DNA of 64,000 nucleotides from RGIG6353 sp045653035 (GTDB lineage: Bacteria > Bacillota > Clostridia > Oscillospirales > SIG627), in the NCBI GenBank assembly GCA_045653035.1, contig JAZOLO010000006.1, forward strand, positions 1 through 64,000. Direction: 5' to 3'. Positions 18,640 to 27,275 of the stretch are shown piece after piece (positions within the stretch are counted from its first letter, which is position 1; each line of letters begins with the position of its first letter). Under the pieces are notes generated by a model. The model saw only the letters and a list, made by a program, of their open reading frames with translations, was not told the DNA's origin and made no database searches. A program made the position numbers and the translations under genes.

Positions 18640-18843
18640 TTATTTATCTTTTGATTTGTAAAAGAGCATACAGTGGCAGAAGCCCTCGAAATCGGGGTCG
18701 GCTATCTGTCTTCTAAACTCCTCGCACATACATTTGAACTCAGGCTTTTTACCTACCCTACAAGGGCAAAAACCGCCTTTTGCAATGAGTCCTTCACGGA
18801 CTCTCAAAACCGTTTCTTTGTCTTCGTTAAGTCTTATTGCCAT
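18640..18843 (-). CDS. Minimal ferredoxin:thioredoxin reductase catalytic-subunit-like protein
   Basis: A 67-residue protein with six cysteines in three CxC pairs: CPC (26, 28), CMC (38, 40) and CHC (56, 58). The order CPC...CxC...CHC is the signature of the FTR beta chain, which binds a [4Fe-4S] cluster beside a redox-active disulfide and passes electrons from ferredoxin to thioredoxin. The protein is shorter than plant and cyanobacterial FTR beta (about 110 residues), and the spacings between pairs are compressed. No variable subunit is nearby. The ATG at 18843 is preceded by AAGGAG; the frame is open upstream but passes through the promoter. It is the first gene of a two-gene operon with trxA. 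Confidence 0.85.
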   Translation of the reverse strand: MAIRLNEDKETVLRVREGLIAKGGFCPCRVGKKPEFKCMCEEFRRQIADPDFEGFCHCMLFYKSKDK

Positions 18844-18901
18844 TATTATGACTCCTTGTGTACATAGTCTTATTAAACAAGCATACGGTAACCTTTTGTT
18901 T

Positions 18902-18930
18902 ATTATAGCACATAAAATAATATTTATCAA
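18902..18930 (-). promoter_or_regulatory. Promoter of the FTR-like/trxA operon
   Basis: Minus-strand TTGATA, 17-bp spacer, TATAAT. The -35 box directly adjoins the U tract of the upstream gene's terminator. Confidence 0.8.
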
Positions 18931-18961
18931 GAAAAAGTCTTGAACGCTGTGCGTTCAAGAC
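18931..18961 (-). terminator. Terminator of the G5/3D protein gene
   Basis: An 11-bp perfect stem GTCTTGAACGC/GCGTTCAAGAC with a 3-base loop is followed on the minus strand by a run of T residues. Confidence 0.88.
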
Positions 18962-18967
18962 CTTTTA

Positions 18968-19960
18968 TCATTCCATAACGTAGGCTCTCATTTTGCGTCT
19001 GCCGAAAATCACACATTCTTCTTCGGTATCGAGGAACACGTCGATTCGTTTTCCCTTTATTCCACCGCCTATATCTTCGGCACGGCAAAGACCGTAGTCA
19101 CCGTAATTGCCGATAACGTAAACCTTTGAGCCGAGGGCTATGTTTCTTGGGTCAACAGCTATAATTCCCACCTCTGCAACCTTTCCCGTATAGGTGCGGT
19201 TACCTGTATGAGTGTATGCCGTTGCGGTAACGTCGATATAATAGGAGTAATTGTATTCAGTTCCGTCGGGGGCTGTAAATACACCGCCTGTGCCTACGAG
19301 TATCTCCTCGTTGACTGGGGCGACGTAGCGGTCAAAATTTACTGCCTCGTCTGTAGGCTCGCCGTTGACGTGCTTTGTACGCACTACCTTTTGCGAGGAG
19401 CCCATCACACCCTCCTGTTGTATCTGTCTTGTTCCTTTTGGAATTGTCTGTACCTCTATTTCTACTGTTTGAAAGGGTATTTTCTCATCTACAACCTCCT
19501 CCACGTAGGTAATGCTGTCAATGTTAAGTGTCATTCCGTAGGAAACTGTTGTATCAAGAGCATGGCTTAAAACGTCGTTTTCATCAAGAGTTATGTTGAA
19601 ATAGTCAACTATACTTGCAACCGTTACGTTGTCGCCCTCGTACTCTCCAAGCTTTATACCGTGATAATATACACCCGTTTTGGGAACAATAGAAGGAGTA
19701 ATAGCCATTGCACCTTCTCTCCTCACGACCTCGTTTGTTCCTTTAGGAGCTTTTGTAACAAATCCAGCCTCGGGTGAAATGAGAGTCAGACGAATTACAA
19801 GAAATACTGTAAGTAATAACAAAATAAGGGCAAGTACGTATGCTAAATACTTTGCAACACGTCCAACGTATACCGAGAATTTCCCGCTGATTTTTCGTGC
19901 GGGGAAGGAGTTAAGAACGTCCTCGGAACGAAGGATGCTGTCACTTCTTTTTTCGTACAT
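18968..19960 (-). CDS. YabE-like cell-wall protein with G5 and 3D domains
   Basis: A 330-residue membrane-anchored exported protein. One transmembrane helix lies at about residues 38-61. A G5-type domain (IPFQTVEIEVQTIPKGTRQI, EGVMGSSQKVVRTKHVNGE) spans about 160-230. The C-terminal 3D domain has its three aspartates in VDPRNIALGSKVYV, AEDIGGGIKGKRID and DVFLD. The family resembles resuscitation-promoting factor proteins and is linked to peptidoglycan cleavage during growth or germination. It has its own consensus promoter and terminator. Confidence 0.9.
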   Translation of the reverse strand: MYEKRSDSILRSEDVLNSFPARKISGKFSVYVGRVAKYLAYVLALILLLLTVFLVIRLTLISPEAGFVTKAPKGTNEVVRREGAMAITPSIVPKTGVYYHGIKLGEYEGDNVTVASIVDYFNITLDENDVLSHALDTTVSYGMTLNIDSITYVEEVVDEKIPFQTVEIEVQTIPKGTRQIQQEGVMGSSQKVVRTKHVNGEPTDEAVNFDRYVAPVNEEILVGTGGVFTAPDGTEYNYSYYIDVTATAYTHTGNRTYTGKVAEVGIIAVDPRNIALGSKVYVIGNYGDYGLCRAEDIGGGIKGKRIDVFLDTEEECVIFGRRKMRAYVME

Positions 19961-20001
19961 TTAAGACTGCACCTTTCTGAAATTATTTGATTTCGTGAAA
20001 C

Positions 20002-20030
20002 ATTATACACTAAAAAATCAAATTTGTCAA
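20002..20030 (-). promoter_or_regulatory. Promoter of the G5/3D protein gene
   Basis: Minus strand TTGACA, 17-bp spacer, TATAAT, a full consensus match. The transcript would start about 35 bp before the ATG, which follows AAAGGTG. Confidence 0.88.
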
Positions 20031-20330
20031 GCAAATAAGGATTTTTTGCTTTTTGGGGTACAAAACCCATTACGATTTTTCGTAAAAATGCTTGATGTAG
20101 AAAAAATTTTTATAGCAAAATTCTTTTTTAAAAAATGTATAAAACGTGAAAAAACAGGGAATCTTTTTACCATTATATTATAATAGAGCTTTTTTAGTAA
20201 AAAAATTTTTGACAAAAAAAGAGTGAAAAAACAGCCTCGTAAATTTTCGGTTAAAAAATCTGAAAAAAGTGAAAAAATTCTTTAAAAAACAAAAACTTAA
20301 CAATGAGACAAGTTTTTTTGAAAAAATATC
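20031..20330. other. AT-rich intergenic stretch
   Basis: About 300 bp rich in A and T runs lie between the divergent G5/3D gene and tRNA-Gln. No open frame with a ribosome site and no convincing stem-loop was found. It holds only the two flanking promoters. Confidence 0.6.
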
Positions 20331-20359
20331 TTGACATTTTGGGAAAGATAGTATATACT
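20331..20359 (+). promoter_or_regulatory. Promoter of tRNA-Gln
   Basis: TTGACA, 17-bp spacer, TATACT, ending about 20 bp before the mature tRNA 5' end. Confidence 0.88.
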
Positions 20360-20379
20360 TTTACCCGTCAGTTAAATAT

Positions 20380-20453
20380 TGCGGAATTGTGTAAAGGTAG
20401 CACGACAGACTCTGACTCTGTTTGTCTGGGTTCGAATCCTAGTTCCGCAGCCA
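20380..20453 (+). tRNA. tRNA-Gln (anticodon CUG), CCA encoded
   Basis: A full cloverleaf can be drawn. The acceptor stem TGCGGAA pairs with TTCCGCA. The D arm is GTG/CAC. The anticodon stem ACAGA/TCTGT encloses loop CTCTGAC with anticodon CTG, reading CAG. The T arm CTGGG-TTCGAAT-CCTAG has one G-U pair. Discriminator G and CCA are encoded. It is a single-gene transcript with its own promoter and terminator. Confidence 0.95.
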
Positions 20454-20454
20454 G

Positions 20455-20494
20455 AAAAAACCGTTAACTTTGATACAAAGTTAACGGTTTTTTC
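20455..20494 (+). terminator. Terminator of tRNA-Gln
   Basis: An 18-bp perfect stem AAAAAACCGTTAACTTTG with its complement around loop ATA, ending in TTTTTT, directly after the tRNA CCA end. Confidence 0.92.
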
Positions 20495-20590
20495 AACGAA
20501 ATACGCCTTTCGGCGTGTGAAATAATGCTACCGCATTGTGAAATACCCTTCGGGCGTGAAATATTGCTTCGCACGCTTAAAGCGAATAAC
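20495..20590. repeat. Short-hairpin array with GTGAAATA linkers
   Basis: Small hairpins CGCC/GGCG, ATGC/GCAT and CCC/GGG are separated by a nearly constant linker (GAAATA once, then GTGAAATA three times). The stems differ in sequence while the linker is conserved and each loop is 3-4 bases. No frame is encoded. The remaining bases up to 20718 contain nothing I can name. Confidence 0.75.
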
Positions 20591-20718
20591 ATCACTTCGT
20601 CAAAGCCGAAAAACTCCAGCTCGCCACCTTGATAAGAGTCATATTTTTTGTTTTTGAAAAAGTCTCACCTATCATTGACAATTACACAGGAGGATTCGAC
20701 AAAATTTTTATATTTTTA

Positions 20719-20746
20719 TTGACTTTACACGCATTTATGATATCAT
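20719..20746 (+). promoter_or_regulatory. Promoter of the large secreted protein gene
   Basis: TTGACT, 16-bp spacer, TATCAT, about 120 bp before the start codon. Confidence 0.6.
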
Positions 20747-20865
20747 TATCATTATGAACAAACGTTCTTATATGAAAACAATTTGACCACACTATTGATG
20801 TATTTAAAGCTTTAGGATGTTAAAAGTTCAATGACATGGCGAAAAGAACTTTTCAGGAGAGTATT

Positions 20866-22806
20866 ATGTCAAAAAACAAACTTTATCGCATACTTGCTTT
20901 TGCGGTAGTGCTTACAGCACTCTTTGCACTTAATGCTTTTGCCGAAATAACAGGCGGTATTGATGAAAAAGTCGGAAAGCTTTATTGTCCTGCTCCTGCT
21001 GTTACGTTTGATAATAATACTCTCACATGGACGGCAGAGAATGTGAGACTTGTACGCTTCAGCGCAGACCCTTCGGTAAACGGTACCAGAATCAATCTTA
21101 ACGGTGCAAAAGCCTACACCTTTAACCCTGCAACAGAAGCAGGTCTCTGGGCTCTTTACACACCCGAAAATGATACCTACGAAGAGTCCCAAAAGACACT
21201 CGTTTACGTTCGTGGTGAATATCTTGACCGCAAACAAATCGGTGAACAGTCAAGCGGCTATGCATACGGTGAGGGTAACCTTAAAACTTCCTCCAATATG
21301 ACGCTAGCAGAAGGGAGACTTCAGCGTACTTCTGCTTTCTGGGCAAGTGACAGCAATCTTTTGGAGGAGGGTCAAAAGCACTTAACCGGTGTCTATTACA
21401 ATTCCATTTCTTATATTGATGCAAACAAGTCTGATTTGGAAGATTTTCACGATGCAAAAGTGGCATACAACAACGGTATAGGCACTAAGGAAGCAGTAGA
21501 TAAAGCGTTTGAAAAGATACTTTATAACGGTAACGGTATAGGTATTAAGGAGATATTTTACAGCTACGTTCTTACGCAAAAGGAGATTATTCCTATATCC
21601 GAGGTGTGCTCCTATAAATTCGCATTATACAGGAGCTTATCAAATTGCTTTGATTATCAAGATAACGAGGTTAAGTTTGTTGCATACGTTGCGGATAAAA
21701 ACGGCAACATAACAGAATACGTACAGTACTGTTCTTATGACTTAAGCGAAAAACCGACAGATATCGTTATTGACTTTACAGACGTTACTAAGTGGGAAAC
21801 GGAGCTCCCCGATGAAGGCTACCTTGTAAGATTTGAAGTTTATCCTTATGAAGGAATAAAAGATTATACAAGGCTTGATGTTGGTACCGTAACAGGAAAC
21901 TCACAGCTATATTACAGATTTTATTGTGACGACAGTGCTTACGTCATTTGTGAGCCCCCCGTTGTAGACGTTGAGGGCATCAGTCTTGTGCTTGACGGTG
22001 CGATTGGTGCAAAAATTAACTTCAGCTACGACCCTGCTGAAGTAAAAGCGGCAACTCTTGTGCTGGATAAAGTAACAGGCATGAATCCTATTTGTGCAAC
22101 TCTTGAAAACGGTAAGGGTGAGGTTATTGTTCCTTTCTATCCGAGGCTTGTAAATACTCTCAGCTACACAGCAGACCTTGTTTGCACAAAGACTGACGAT
22201 ACACAATCTACTGTAAAAATCAAGAATATCTCAGTTAAGTCTTACATTGATGCAATGCAAGAAGATGCTGAAAATCCAGTATACGAAAAATATATTGACC
22301 TTATAAATGCTCTTGAAGTGTACTGTGACTATGCAGAGAACTACTTCAGTGACGATGCATCACTTGGCGATTTGACACTCGAAACAGCAGAAGGAGCATT
22401 GGTATCCGAGAAATCCAATCGTTCGCAGACAGGAGGTCTTACGGGTGTAGAATTTTATTCTACCTCTCTTGTGCTTCTCGATACTATGAAAATCCGTCAC
22501 TACTTCGTAATCGACGACACTTTAGCACTTAACAGTATTGTAGTAAGCGGAGCGAGCAGTCTTATCGAGGCTGCTGCTGAAGCTGGTGACAAAAATCGTT
22601 ATGCATACGTTGACGTAGAAAATATCTCGGCAGATAAACTCACTCAAGAGCAGACAGTGGTCTTAACACTTGGTGAACAGATACTTACAATTAAGTTCTC
22701 TGTAATGGACTATGTACAGCTTACACAGACAGATACGGATAAGAAGCTTTCAAATCTTGCAAAGGCTATTGCAAAGTATGCATACACCGCAAGTAATATT
22801 AGCTAA
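20866..22806 (+). CDS. Large secreted protein of unknown function
   Basis: A 646-residue exported protein. The signal peptide MSKNKLYRILAFAVVLTALF is followed by a likely cut after NAFA. The body is predicted beta-rich and acidic, with modules around VEGISLVLDGAIGAKINFSY and a C-terminal VEFYSTSLVLLDTMKIRHYF region. The GAKINFSY segment resembles surface domains seen in gut Clostridia, but no catalytic motif, LPXTG signal or repeat was recognised. The ATG at 20866 is chosen because CAGGAG precedes it by about 6 bp; an in-frame ATG 30 bp upstream has none. Monocistronic. Confidence 0.75.
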   Translation: MSKNKLYRILAFAVVLTALFALNAFAEITGGIDEKVGKLYCPAPAVTFDNNTLTWTAENVRLVRFSADPSVNGTRINLNGAKAYTFNPATEAGLWALYTPENDTYEESQKTLVYVRGEYLDRKQIGEQSSGYAYGEGNLKTSSNMTLAEGRLQRTSAFWASDSNLLEEGQKHLTGVYYNSISYIDANKSDLEDFHDAKVAYNNGIGTKEAVDKAFEKILYNGNGIGIKEIFYSYVLTQKEIIPISEVCSYKFALYRSLSNCFDYQDNEVKFVAYVADKNGNITEYVQYCSYDLSEKPTDIVIDFTDVTKWETELPDEGYLVRFEVYPYEGIKDYTRLDVGTVTGNSQLYYRFYCDDSAYVICEPPVVDVEGISLVLDGAIGAKINFSYDPAEVKAATLVLDKVTGMNPICATLENGKGEVIVPFYPRLVNTLSYTADLVCTKTDDTQSTVKIKNISVKSYIDAMQEDAENPVYEKYIDLINALEVYCDYAENYFSDDASLGDLTLETAEGALVSEKSNRSQTGGLTGVEFYSTSLVLLDTMKIRHYFVIDDTLALNSIVVSGASSLIEAAAEAGDKNRYAYVDVENISADKLTQEQTVVLTLGEQILTIKFSVMDYVQLTQTDTDKKLSNLAKAIAKYAYTASNIS

Positions 22807-22835
22807 GCTAAACCCGAAATGAAGACAGTGTAACT

Positions 22836-22877
22836 AAAAAGCCGAAGTGCCCGTAAGGGACTCTTTGGCTTTTTTGT
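22836..22877 (+). terminator. Terminator of the large secreted protein gene
   Basis: Stem AAAAGCC..AAG..CCC with the complementary GGG..CTT..GGCTTTT around loop GTAA, followed by a T run. Confidence 0.8.
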
Positions 22878-22978
22878 TTTAATTTTTTACAATTGTGAAC
22901 TCCAAAGCACCATGTTAGAAGCTTTTTATAAATTAAAGAAAGAAAAACGTTAAAAAGGGATAAAATAATATATAACGC

Positions 22979-23007
22979 TTGACGAAAGCCTCAATATATG
23001 GTAAAAT
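22979..23007 (+). promoter_or_regulatory. Promoter of the OPT transporter operon
   Basis: TTGACG, 17-bp spacer, TAAAAT. It lies inside a possible upstream extension of the transporter frame, which argues for translation starting at 23042. Confidence 0.7.
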
Positions 23008-23041
23008 TCTACGATTAAACCCTAAAAAGCGAGGAAAAATT

Positions 23042-24958
23042 ATGGAAGAAAAAAATAAGTTCAAGCCTTATATTCCCGCAAGTAAAGTAACGCCTGAGCT
23101 TACCGTAACATCGGTAATCATGGGTATTCTTCTTGCAGTAATATTCGGTGCGGCGAATGCATATCTCGGACTCCGTGTGGGCATGACTGTGTCTGCTTCT
23201 ATTCCTGCCGCAGTCATAGCTATGGGTGTTATCCGAGTTGTTATGAAGAAAAATTCAATTCTCGAAAGTAATATCGTACAGACTGTAGGCTCCGCAGGTG
23301 AGTCTCTTGCGGCAGGTGCTATATTCACTCTCCCTGCCCTCTATCTTTGGGCAAGAGAGGGACTTATGGAAAAGCCTGACCTTGTTGAGATTACCCTTAT
23401 TGCACTTCTCGGAGGACTTCTCGGCGTATTCTTTATGGTTCCCCTCCGAAACGCTCTTATCGTAAAAGAGCACGGTGTGCTTCCTTATCCCGAAGGACAG
23501 GCGTGTGCCGAGGTGCTTCTTGCAGGTGAGGAGAGTGGCTCGTCTGCGAAGACAGTCTTTGCAGGTATGGGCTTTGCGGCACTTTTCAAGTTTATTATCG
23601 ACGGGGTAAAAATCGTTCCCGGTGAGGTTTCCCTCGAGGGCAGTACTAAAACATACCCCGCATCCTTCGGTACACAGATTTACCCTGCCGTAATGTCGGT
23701 AGGCTATATTTGCGGACCGAGAATTTCTTCTTATATGCTTGCTGGCGGTATAGTGAGCTGGGTTGTTTTAATACCTCTTATCGTTATTTTCGGTGCTTCC
23801 ATTACTATGTATCCCGTAACCGACAGCACTATCGGTGAGCTTTTCCAGACAGGCGGAGCAAGCTCTATATGGAGCAGCTTTGTCAGATATATCGGTGCAG
23901 GTGCTCTTGCGGCTGGCGGTATCATAAGCCTTCTGAAATCACTTCCCCTTATTATACGAACCTTTGCCGATGCTTTGAGGGGGCTCTCTTCGGGCGGTGC
24001 CGTTTCAAACGAGCGTACAACACAGGACATAAACATTAAAATAGTTCTTATTTTAATACTCATTTTAACACTTCTCGTATGGCTTGTTCCAGTGGTTCCC
24101 GTATCCCTTGTAGGAGCTATAATCGTAGTTATCTTCGGCTTCTTCTTTGCAACGGTTTCCTCCCGTATGGTAGGACTTGTAGGAAGCAGTAACAACCCTG
24201 TTTCGGGCATGTCTATTGCAACGCTTCTTATAGCAACCCTCATCCTGAAGCTTACAGGAGAAGCGGGTGCTTCTGGTATGCAGGCGGCTATAGCTATCGG
24301 TTCAATTATATGTATCGTTGCCGCAATCTCTGGCGATACCTCTCAAGACCTGAAAACAGGATATCTCCTCGGTGCTACACCGAAAAAACAGCAGATCGGT
24401 GAAATTATCGGTGTAGTCGCTGCGGCTTTTGCTATCGGTGCAACGCTTAACCTTCTTGACACTGCTTGGGGCTTTGGCTCGAACGAGCTTGCAGCACCTC
24501 AGGCGACTCTTATGAAGATGGTTATCGAGGGTATTATGGGCGGTGAGCTTCCCTGGTCTCTCATCTTCGTAGGCGTAGCTCTTGCAGTGGTGGCAGAGGT
24601 GCTTGGTATTCCCGTTTTACCCTTTGCTATCGGTGTTTATCTCCCTGTACAGCTGAATGCTTGTATCATGGTGGGTGGTATCGTAAGATTTTTTATGGAC
24701 AGAATTAAGAACGAAGAAAAGAGAAAGACTGCTACAAGCAACGGTATCCTCTTCTGCTCGGGTATGATAGCAGGTGAGGGACTCGTAGGTATTCTTCTTG
24801 CGGTTATTGCAATATTCGGCGTTGATAAGATGCTTGATTTATCAGCCAAACTCGGTCTCTCTACACTTTGGTCAAGCCTTGGCTCACTTGTTGTTTTTGC
24901 CGCAATAGTTCTTGTTCTTGTTAAATTCTGCCTTGGCAAGAAAGAGAAAAAACAATGA
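23042..24958 (+). CDS. OPT family oligopeptide transporter
   Basis: Membrane transporter of the OPT superfamily, 638 residues with about 14-16 hydrophobic segments. Family features include the early TVTSVIMGILLAVIFGAANA and YLGLRVGMTVSASIPAAVI, the NIVQTVGSAGESLAAG loop, and GDTSQDLKTGYLLGATPKKQ in the second half. Bacterial members of this branch are thought to move peptides or metal chelates; the substrate is unknown. GAGG precedes the ATG. The stop overlaps the start of a PqqD-like gene by 4 bp. Confidence 0.92.
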   Translation: MEEKNKFKPYIPASKVTPELTVTSVIMGILLAVIFGAANAYLGLRVGMTVSASIPAAVIAMGVIRVVMKKNSILESNIVQTVGSAGESLAAGAIFTLPALYLWAREGLMEKPDLVEITLIALLGGLLGVFFMVPLRNALIVKEHGVLPYPEGQACAEVLLAGEESGSSAKTVFAGMGFAALFKFIIDGVKIVPGEVSLEGSTKTYPASFGTQIYPAVMSVGYICGPRISSYMLAGGIVSWVVLIPLIVIFGASITMYPVTDSTIGELFQTGGASSIWSSFVRYIGAGALAAGGIISLLKSLPLIIRTFADALRGLSSGGAVSNERTTQDINIKIVLILILILTLLVWLVPVVPVSLVGAIIVVIFGFFFATVSSRMVGLVGSSNNPVSGMSIATLLIATLILKLTGEAGASGMQAAIAIGSIICIVAAISGDTSQDLKTGYLLGATPKKQQIGEIIGVVAAAFAIGATLNLLDTAWGFGSNELAAPQATLMKMVIEGIMGGELPWSLIFVGVALAVVAEVLGIPVLPFAIGVYLPVQLNACIMVGGIVRFFMDRIKNEEKRKTATSNGILFCSGMIAGEGLVGILLAVIAIFGVDKMLDLSAKLGLSTLWSSLGSLVVFAAIVLVLVKFCLGKKEKKQ

Positions 24959-25308
24959 AGAAAAAGACAGTAATTCAAAAGAATTACCTTGAAAAGATAC
25001 CCTGTCGCCCCTTTGAAATAAACTGGAAAAAGGACGAAGAGGGAATAGTAACTCTCGAAATAGAGAATTGCGGTTTTATGAACAGGGTAGCTCAAAAGCT
25101 TTTCCGCAAGCCCAAAATAAGCTTTATCCACCTTGACGAGCTGGGAAGCTTTTTGTGGGAGATTATTGATGGTGAGAAATCAATTCTCGACCTTGGACTT
25201 CTTGTCAAAGAAAAATTTGGTGAAAAAGCCCAACCACTCTACGAAAGACTCGCAAAGTATTTTATGATACTTGACTCCTACGGCTTTGTGAAATGGGCAA
25301 ATAAATGA
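24955..25308 (+). CDS. PqqD-like (RRE-fold) protein
   Basis: A 117-residue protein whose C-terminal 80 residues match the PqqD family: LDELGSFLWEIIDGEKSILDLGLLVKEKFG (shown here only as landmarks LDELGSFLWEIIDG and KEKFGEKAQPLYERL). PqqD proteins are winged-helix peptide-binding domains that present RiPP precursor peptides to modifying enzymes. Here no precursor peptide or radical SAM modifying enzyme is adjacent. It is translationally coupled to an OPT transporter by a 4-bp ATGA overlap, so a role in delivering or sensing the transported peptide is an inference. Confidence 0.75.
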   Translation: MKKKTVIQKNYLEKIPCRPFEINWKKDEEGIVTLEIENCGFMNRVAQKLFRKPKISFIHLDELGSFLWEIIDGEKSILDLGLLVKEKFGEKAQPLYERLAKYFMILDSYGFVKWANK

Positions 25309-25318
25309 CAAAAAAATC

Positions 25319-25347
25319 TTGACATTTTTACTTTATTGTGCTAAAAT
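25319..25347 (+). promoter_or_regulatory. Promoter of the T-box operon
   Basis: TTGACA, 17-bp spacer, TAAAAT, just after the PqqD-like gene and about 15 bp before the T-box leader begins. Confidence 0.85.
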
Positions 25348-25359
25348 ACCACTATCATC

Positions 25360-25628
25360 TAAATGCGTTGAGCAGAAACAAGTAGAAATTCAGTAGAGCC
25401 ACAAGAGAGTTGTCGGTTGGTGCGAGACAACGGCAGTCTGATTTTTGAATACCTTCTGTTAGCAGTGCACCGAAAGGAAACGAGTAGGCTGCAACGGGAG
25501 TTCCCGTAACAGAACAAGGGTATAGCAAGTACCCGTAAAGGTCGGAGCTGTGAAACTTCGGCGAACAGAGGTGGTACCACGGTTTTGAAGAAATCGTCCT
25601 CTTTGAAAAAAGAGGACGTTATTTTTTT
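25360..25628 (+). promoter_or_regulatory. T-box leader, probable tyrosine (UAC) specifier
   Basis: A complete T-box riboswitch. Stem I carries the AGTA motif at 25381, and GGTTGGTGCGAGACAACGG distal-loop features. The 3' side of the specifier loop reads GAA-TAC, codon TAC at 25450-25452, placing tyrosine as the tested amino acid. The T-box core AGGTGGTACCACGG is at 25569-25582. The terminator hairpin CGTCCTCTT/AAGAGGACG (25595-25618) ends in a T run. Uncharged tRNA-Tyr would stabilise the antiterminator and switch on the symporter-ligase-iorAB-paaK operon. The base after the codon is C rather than the usual purine, which lowers certainty about the specifier but not about the T-box. Confidence 0.93.
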
Positions 25629-25682
25629 CCATTGGATTACGTTCTCTTCCTTGCAAAATAAAAAAAGAAAGAAGGGACTTGA

Positions 25683-27254
25683 ATGGAAACACAAATTCTT
25701 ACAAGTATTATGCTTGTAATATTCTTCGCAGTAATGATTGGTGTCGGACTTTTTTGCCGCCGCCACTCCACAAACGTTGACGGATTCGTCCTCGGTGGCA
25801 GAAGCGTCGGTCCTTGGCTTACAGCCTTTGCATATGGCACAAGCTACTTTTCGGCGGTTATCTTTGTCGGCTATGCGGGACAGTTCGGCTGGGCTTTCGG
25901 TATGGCGTCCACATGGATAGGTCTCGGCAACGCATTTATCGGCTCACTTCTTGCATGGGTGATACTCGGCAGAAGAACGAGAGTTATGACAAAGCATCTT
26001 GAAAGCAAGACTATGCCTGAATTTTTTGAAAAGAGATATGACTCAAAGGCACTTAAAATAGTTGCTTCATTCATCGTTTTCGTATTCCTTATTCCTTATA
26101 CGGCATCTCTCTACAATGGACTTTCAAGCCTTTTTAATATGGCTTTCGGTATTCCTTACCCAGTTGTAATTGCAGTTATGGCAGTCCTTACGGGAATTTA
26201 CGTAATATACGGCGGATATATGGCAACTGCCATAAACGATTTCATTCAGGGAATTATTATGCTTGTTGGTATCGTTGCTGTTATAACGGCGGTGATAGTA
26301 TCAAAGGGTGGCTTTACCGAGGCTTACTCGGCACTTGCTGAAATTCCACACGAAACAATGTCGGGAGCGTATGCGTCATTTCTTGGACCTGAACCCGTAT
26401 TCCTTTTCTTTGTAGTAATTCTTACATCTCTTGGCACTTGGGGACTTCCTCAGATGGTTGGTAAATTCTACTCCATCAATAACGAGGAGGCAATAAACAA
26501 GGGTACTATTATTTCAACTATATTTGCTATTATCGTTGCAGGGGGCTGTTACTTCCTCGGAGGATTTGGCAGACTTTTTGACAGTGAGGCTCTTTACGCC
26601 AATGGAAAACTCATGAATGACAAAATTATTCCTTCGATGCTTTCAGACCTTTCACCTATAATTGTTGCGATAGTTATAGTGCTTGTTCTTGCGGCATCAA
26701 TGTCAACTCTCTCCTCACTTGTACTTACCTCTGCATCAACTCTTACTCTTGACGTTGTTGCCCCCGCATCAAAAAAAGAAATGACAGAAAAGGAAAAGCT
26801 TCTCACACTCCGTCTTTTCATAGTGTTCTTTATTGTTGTTTCGGCAGTAATTGCAATAGTCAAGGATATGTTCCCGGGCTTTACCTTCATTGCACAGATG
26901 ATGGGCGTATCATGGGGTGCTTTGGCAGGTGCATTCCTCCCTCCTTTCCTCTACGGACTCTACTCCAAAAAGGTTACAAAGGCGGCAGTTCTTTGTTCCT
27001 TTATATTCGGTACTGGTATTGAGGTAATTCAGCTTTTAAAGGACTTTGGACTTTTCACTATAGATGGCGGTTTCCTCGGCTTCGTATTTACAAACTCTCT
27101 CTACTCAGGCGTATTTGCGATAGCGGGCGGACTTATCCTCGTTCCCGTTGTCAGCCTCTTTACTCCAAAGCTGAACAAAGAGGAAACGGATAAGATGTTC
27201 TCCTGCTACGAAAGAGAAGTTAAGGTTTACTCAAAACAGTCACTTGGAAAATAA
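25683..27254 (+). CDS. Sodium:solute symporter (SSS family), probable aryl-acid or aromatic amino acid importer
   Basis: A 523-residue symporter with about 13 membrane helices. The SSS signature regions are present: GGRSVGPWLTAFAYGTSYFS near the N-terminus, IYVIYGGYMATAINDFIQG and AASMSTLSSLVLTSASTLTLD. The family moves proline, pantothenate, monocarboxylates and phenylacetate-like acids with sodium. The substrate is inferred from context: the gene is first behind a Tyr T-box and precedes aryl-CoA ligases and IOR. Either tyrosine itself or aryl acetates would fit. A CDS start at ATG 25683 follows GAAGGGA. Confidence 0.85.
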   Translation: METQILTSIMLVIFFAVMIGVGLFCRRHSTNVDGFVLGGRSVGPWLTAFAYGTSYFSAVIFVGYAGQFGWAFGMASTWIGLGNAFIGSLLAWVILGRRTRVMTKHLESKTMPEFFEKRYDSKALKIVASFIVFVFLIPYTASLYNGLSSLFNMAFGIPYPVVIAVMAVLTGIYVIYGGYMATAINDFIQGIIMLVGIVAVITAVIVSKGGFTEAYSALAEIPHETMSGAYASFLGPEPVFLFFVVILTSLGTWGLPQMVGKFYSINNEEAINKGTIISTIFAIIVAGGCYFLGGFGRLFDSEALYANGKLMNDKIIPSMLSDLSPIIVAIVIVLVLAASMSTLSSLVLTSASTLTLDVVAPASKKEMTEKEKLLTLRLFIVFFIVVSAVIAIVKDMFPGFTFIAQMMGVSWGALAGAFLPPFLYGLYSKKVTKAAVLCSFIFGTGIEVIQLLKDFGLFTIDGGFLGFVFTNSLYSGVFAIAGGLILVPVVSLFTPKLNKEETDKMFSCYEREVKVYSKQSLGK

Positions 27255-27275
27255 CTTGAAAAAGGATATATAAAA

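Noticed and set aside
20495..20590. Possible CRISPR array or rho-independent terminator series
   Set aside because: Linkers are 8 bases and the inserts are small hairpins; only the tRNA hairpin before it has a T run.
25450..25454. Threonine (ACC) or asparagine (AAT) as T-box specifier
   Set aside because: The codon should follow GAA directly opposite the AGTA motif, which selects TAC; the aromatic gene content agrees.
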